Shown here piece after piece: positions 62,488 to 64,000 of a stretch of 64,000 nt of DNA. The DNA comes from Chloracidobacterium sp. Lineage in GTDB: Bacteria > Acidobacteriota > Blastocatellia > Pyrinomonadales > Pyrinomonadaceae. Each line of letters opens with the position of its first letter. Within the stretch, counting starts at the first letter, position 1. Below the pieces are notes generated by a model. That model was not told where the DNA came from, did not search any database, and saw only the letters and a list, made by a program, of their open reading frames with translations. Position numbers and translations under genes: made by a program. The DNA lies in NCBI GenBank assembly GCA_016715795.1, contig JADJXP010000001.1, positions 987,319 through 1,051,318 on the forward strand, in the 5' to 3' direction.

Positions 62488-63838
62488 AGCGTCGAGGGCG
62501 AGATGCCGAGCAGGTCGGCGGTCTTTCCGCGGTGCCAGCCGGTCTTTTCGAGGGCGCCGATTATCTGTTGGCGTTCGACGTCGCGAAGGTTTGACGGCGA
62601 GGCGTTTTGAAATGACGCGACGGGGCCCGATTGAGGGGCGTTGTAGCTTACGGCCACTTTCGGGCGTTCGGACGGAAAGGCGATCTCGGGTGGCAGTTCG
62701 CGGGGCGTGATCAATCCGTTGTCTGAGAGCAGCACGGCTCGCTCGAGACAGTTGCGAAGCTGGCGAACGTTGCCCGACCAGTCGAATGCGTTCAGAGCTT
62801 CGATCGCGGCCGGTGACAGCTCGGGCTCGTCGTGCCCGACAAGCTTGTGTAGCAAGTGGCGTGATAGTGGTTCGATATCTTCGCGGCGTTCGCGTAGCGG
62901 TGCGACGTTGATCTCAAAGCTGTTGATGCGGTACATCAGGTCGGAGCGGAAGATGCCGTCGGCGACGGCCTGCTCCTTATCACGATTCGTCGCGGCGACC
63001 AGACGGACATCGACTTCGACTTTCTTGACGCCGCCGACGCGGAAGAACGAGCGCGTCTCGAGTGCCCGCAGCAGCTTTGACTGTAGCTGCATCGGCATCT
63101 CCATGATCTCGTCGAGGAACAGTGTCCCTCCGTCGGCGATCTCAAAGAGGCCGAGTTTTCGAGTCCGTGCACCCGAGAATGCGCCGGCCTCGTGGCCGAA
63201 CAGTTCGCTCTCAAGCAGCGTGTCCTGCAGCGCGGCGCAGTTCAGGTCGATAAACGGTTTCTCTGCGCGCTTGCTCAAGCGGTGGATCGCCTGTGCGATC
63301 AGTTCCTTGCCCACGCCGCTCTCGCCGGTGATAAGTACCGACGTGTCAGACGGGGCGACGCGCTGGACGAGCCGCAAGGCTTCCTTCATCTGCGGTGATT
63401 CGGCAACGATGTCGGGAAGCTCGACATTTGTCCGCGCGATCTGTGCACGGAGCCGCTGGTTGTCGACCTTTAGCTGCTGCTTTTCGGCGGCGGCCGTCAC
63501 GAGTGCCGATAGTTCGCCGATGCGGTAGGGCTTTGTGAGGTAATCATAGGCGCCGAGCTTCATCGCCTCGATCGCGGACTCGACTGTCGCCTGGCCGGTG
63601 AGCATTATCACTTCAGGCGGATTCTGACATCGCTCGCGCGTTCGTCGGAGCAAGCCCATACCGTCGAGCCGGGGCATATTTATGTCGCACAGCACGACGT
63701 CAAAGTCCTGCTCGTTGAGCAGTTCCCATGCGGCCTCGCCGTCCTCCGCGCATTCGACCTCATGGCCCTGGCGGGTGAGCTCTTTGTGGACGACAAGTCT
63801 CAGGTTTTTTCGTCATCAACGACTAGTAGTTTTGGCAT
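62448..63838 (-). CDS. Sigma-54 response regulator, frameshifted at an A6 run
   Basis: Start ATG 63838 reads MPKLLVVDDEKT then meets TGA. Adding one A in the A6 run (plus-strand T6 at 63805-63810) gives VVDDEKNLRLVVHKELTRQG, the expected receiver N-terminus, and joins the open frame (VLCDINMPRLDGMGLL). The combined product of about 463 residues has a receiver (phospho-Asp in VVLCDINMPRLDG), AAA+ domain (GESGVGKE, GAFSGA loop, FLDEIME) and Fis-type HTH (RGKTADLLGISPSTLYRRL). The break is either a sequence error or a real -1 slippage site. It pairs with the kinase that follows at 63855-64000. Confidence 0.85.
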
Positions 63839-63854
63839 GGTGATTGTTGGTGGG

Positions 63855-64000
63855 TCAGGAGACCGAGGTTACAGGTAGGAAGATGCTGAAAGTCGTACCT
63901 TTTCCGACATTCGAGCGCACGCTTATGCGTCCGTCGTGTTCAGAGATGATGCCGTAGCAGACCGCGAGGCCCAGACCTGTGCCCTTACCGACATCCTTGG
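63855..64000 (-). CDS. Sensor histidine kinase, C-terminal fragment at window edge
   Basis: The last 48 codons read KDVGKGTGLGLAVCYGIISE, then DGRISVRSNVGKGTTFSIFLP and end TSVS at TGA 63857-63855. This is the G2 box and C-terminal strand of a HATPase domain. The rest of the gene lies beyond base 64000. It is the likely partner of the adjacent sigma-54 response regulator. Confidence 0.85.
   Translation of the reverse strand, partial: KDVGKGTGLGLAVCYGIISEHDGRISVRSNVGKGTTFSIFLPVTSVS

Overview
The window looks like chromosomal DNA of a moderately GC-rich, diderm, aerobic heterotroph, most likely an acidobacterium of the Blastocatellia type. That placement is an inference from gene content. The signs are an E2-E1 fused oxoglutarate dehydrogenase, TonB-linked receptors, many lipoproteins and Pro/Ser-Thr linkers, several sigma-54 activators, a CHRD/FG-GAP surface protein and a TPR-CHAT protein. 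No rRNA, phage, IS element or CRISPR array was seen. Two tRNA genes are present: Ser-GCT at 46725-46815 and Leu-CAG at 61648-61734.

Layout. 1-3951 (minus): a sigma-54 response regulator followed by a membrane protein/DUF4129/DUF4350 operon that runs off the left edge. 4074-8134: SppA, a YkgJ-like protein, then a selenoprotein operon. In it, a Bcp peroxiredoxin and a rhodanese lipoprotein each carry an in-frame TGA at a redox position, followed by a SECIS-like hairpin. 8164-17707 (mostly minus): CapA, oxoglutarate dehydrogenase, DinB, a toxin-antitoxin pair, transketolase and an FGGY kinase. 17780-27260: a zinc-ribbon protein, then minus-strand folA, DUF2071, selB (the Sec-specific elongation factor that makes the TGA reading credible), a sigma-54 activator, a TPR lipoprotein, HIT and murA. 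27342-30257: TonB receptor, Cys-rich peptide and DUF3703, probably a metal-related operon.

30308-38220 is the most unusual block: ECF sigma factor, small carboxypeptidase-regulatory-like protein, TPR-CHAT protease, secreted subtilase and a CHRD/FG-GAP surface protein. Three genes are preceded by the same bipartite sequence, GTGTCTTTTT-N14-CACTGT, which I read as the promoter of the local sigma factor. The arrangement recalls the TPR-CHAT/Csx30/sigma cascade of type III-E CRISPR loci, but without CRISPR.

38391-49229: DinB, a beta-propeller lipoprotein, an MFS pump, a large sensor kinase, a plugless outer-membrane barrel, tRNA-Ser, a DUF421 protein and gltX. 49245-54664: cupin, DUF1801, then a phenylalanine/tyrosine catabolic block (AsnC-type regulator, phhA, hppD, hmgA) interrupted by a HigB toxin with an antitoxin that lacks its DNA-binding domain. 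54726-64000: a second RelE-type pair, a hydrolase, a repeat-rich non-coding stretch, an exported protein made only of EF-Tu domains II-III, a TMTC-like membrane protein, yebC/yggU/yggT/yggS, tRNA-Leu, rsmG, and a two-component pair whose response regulator has a one-base frameshift at an A6 run.
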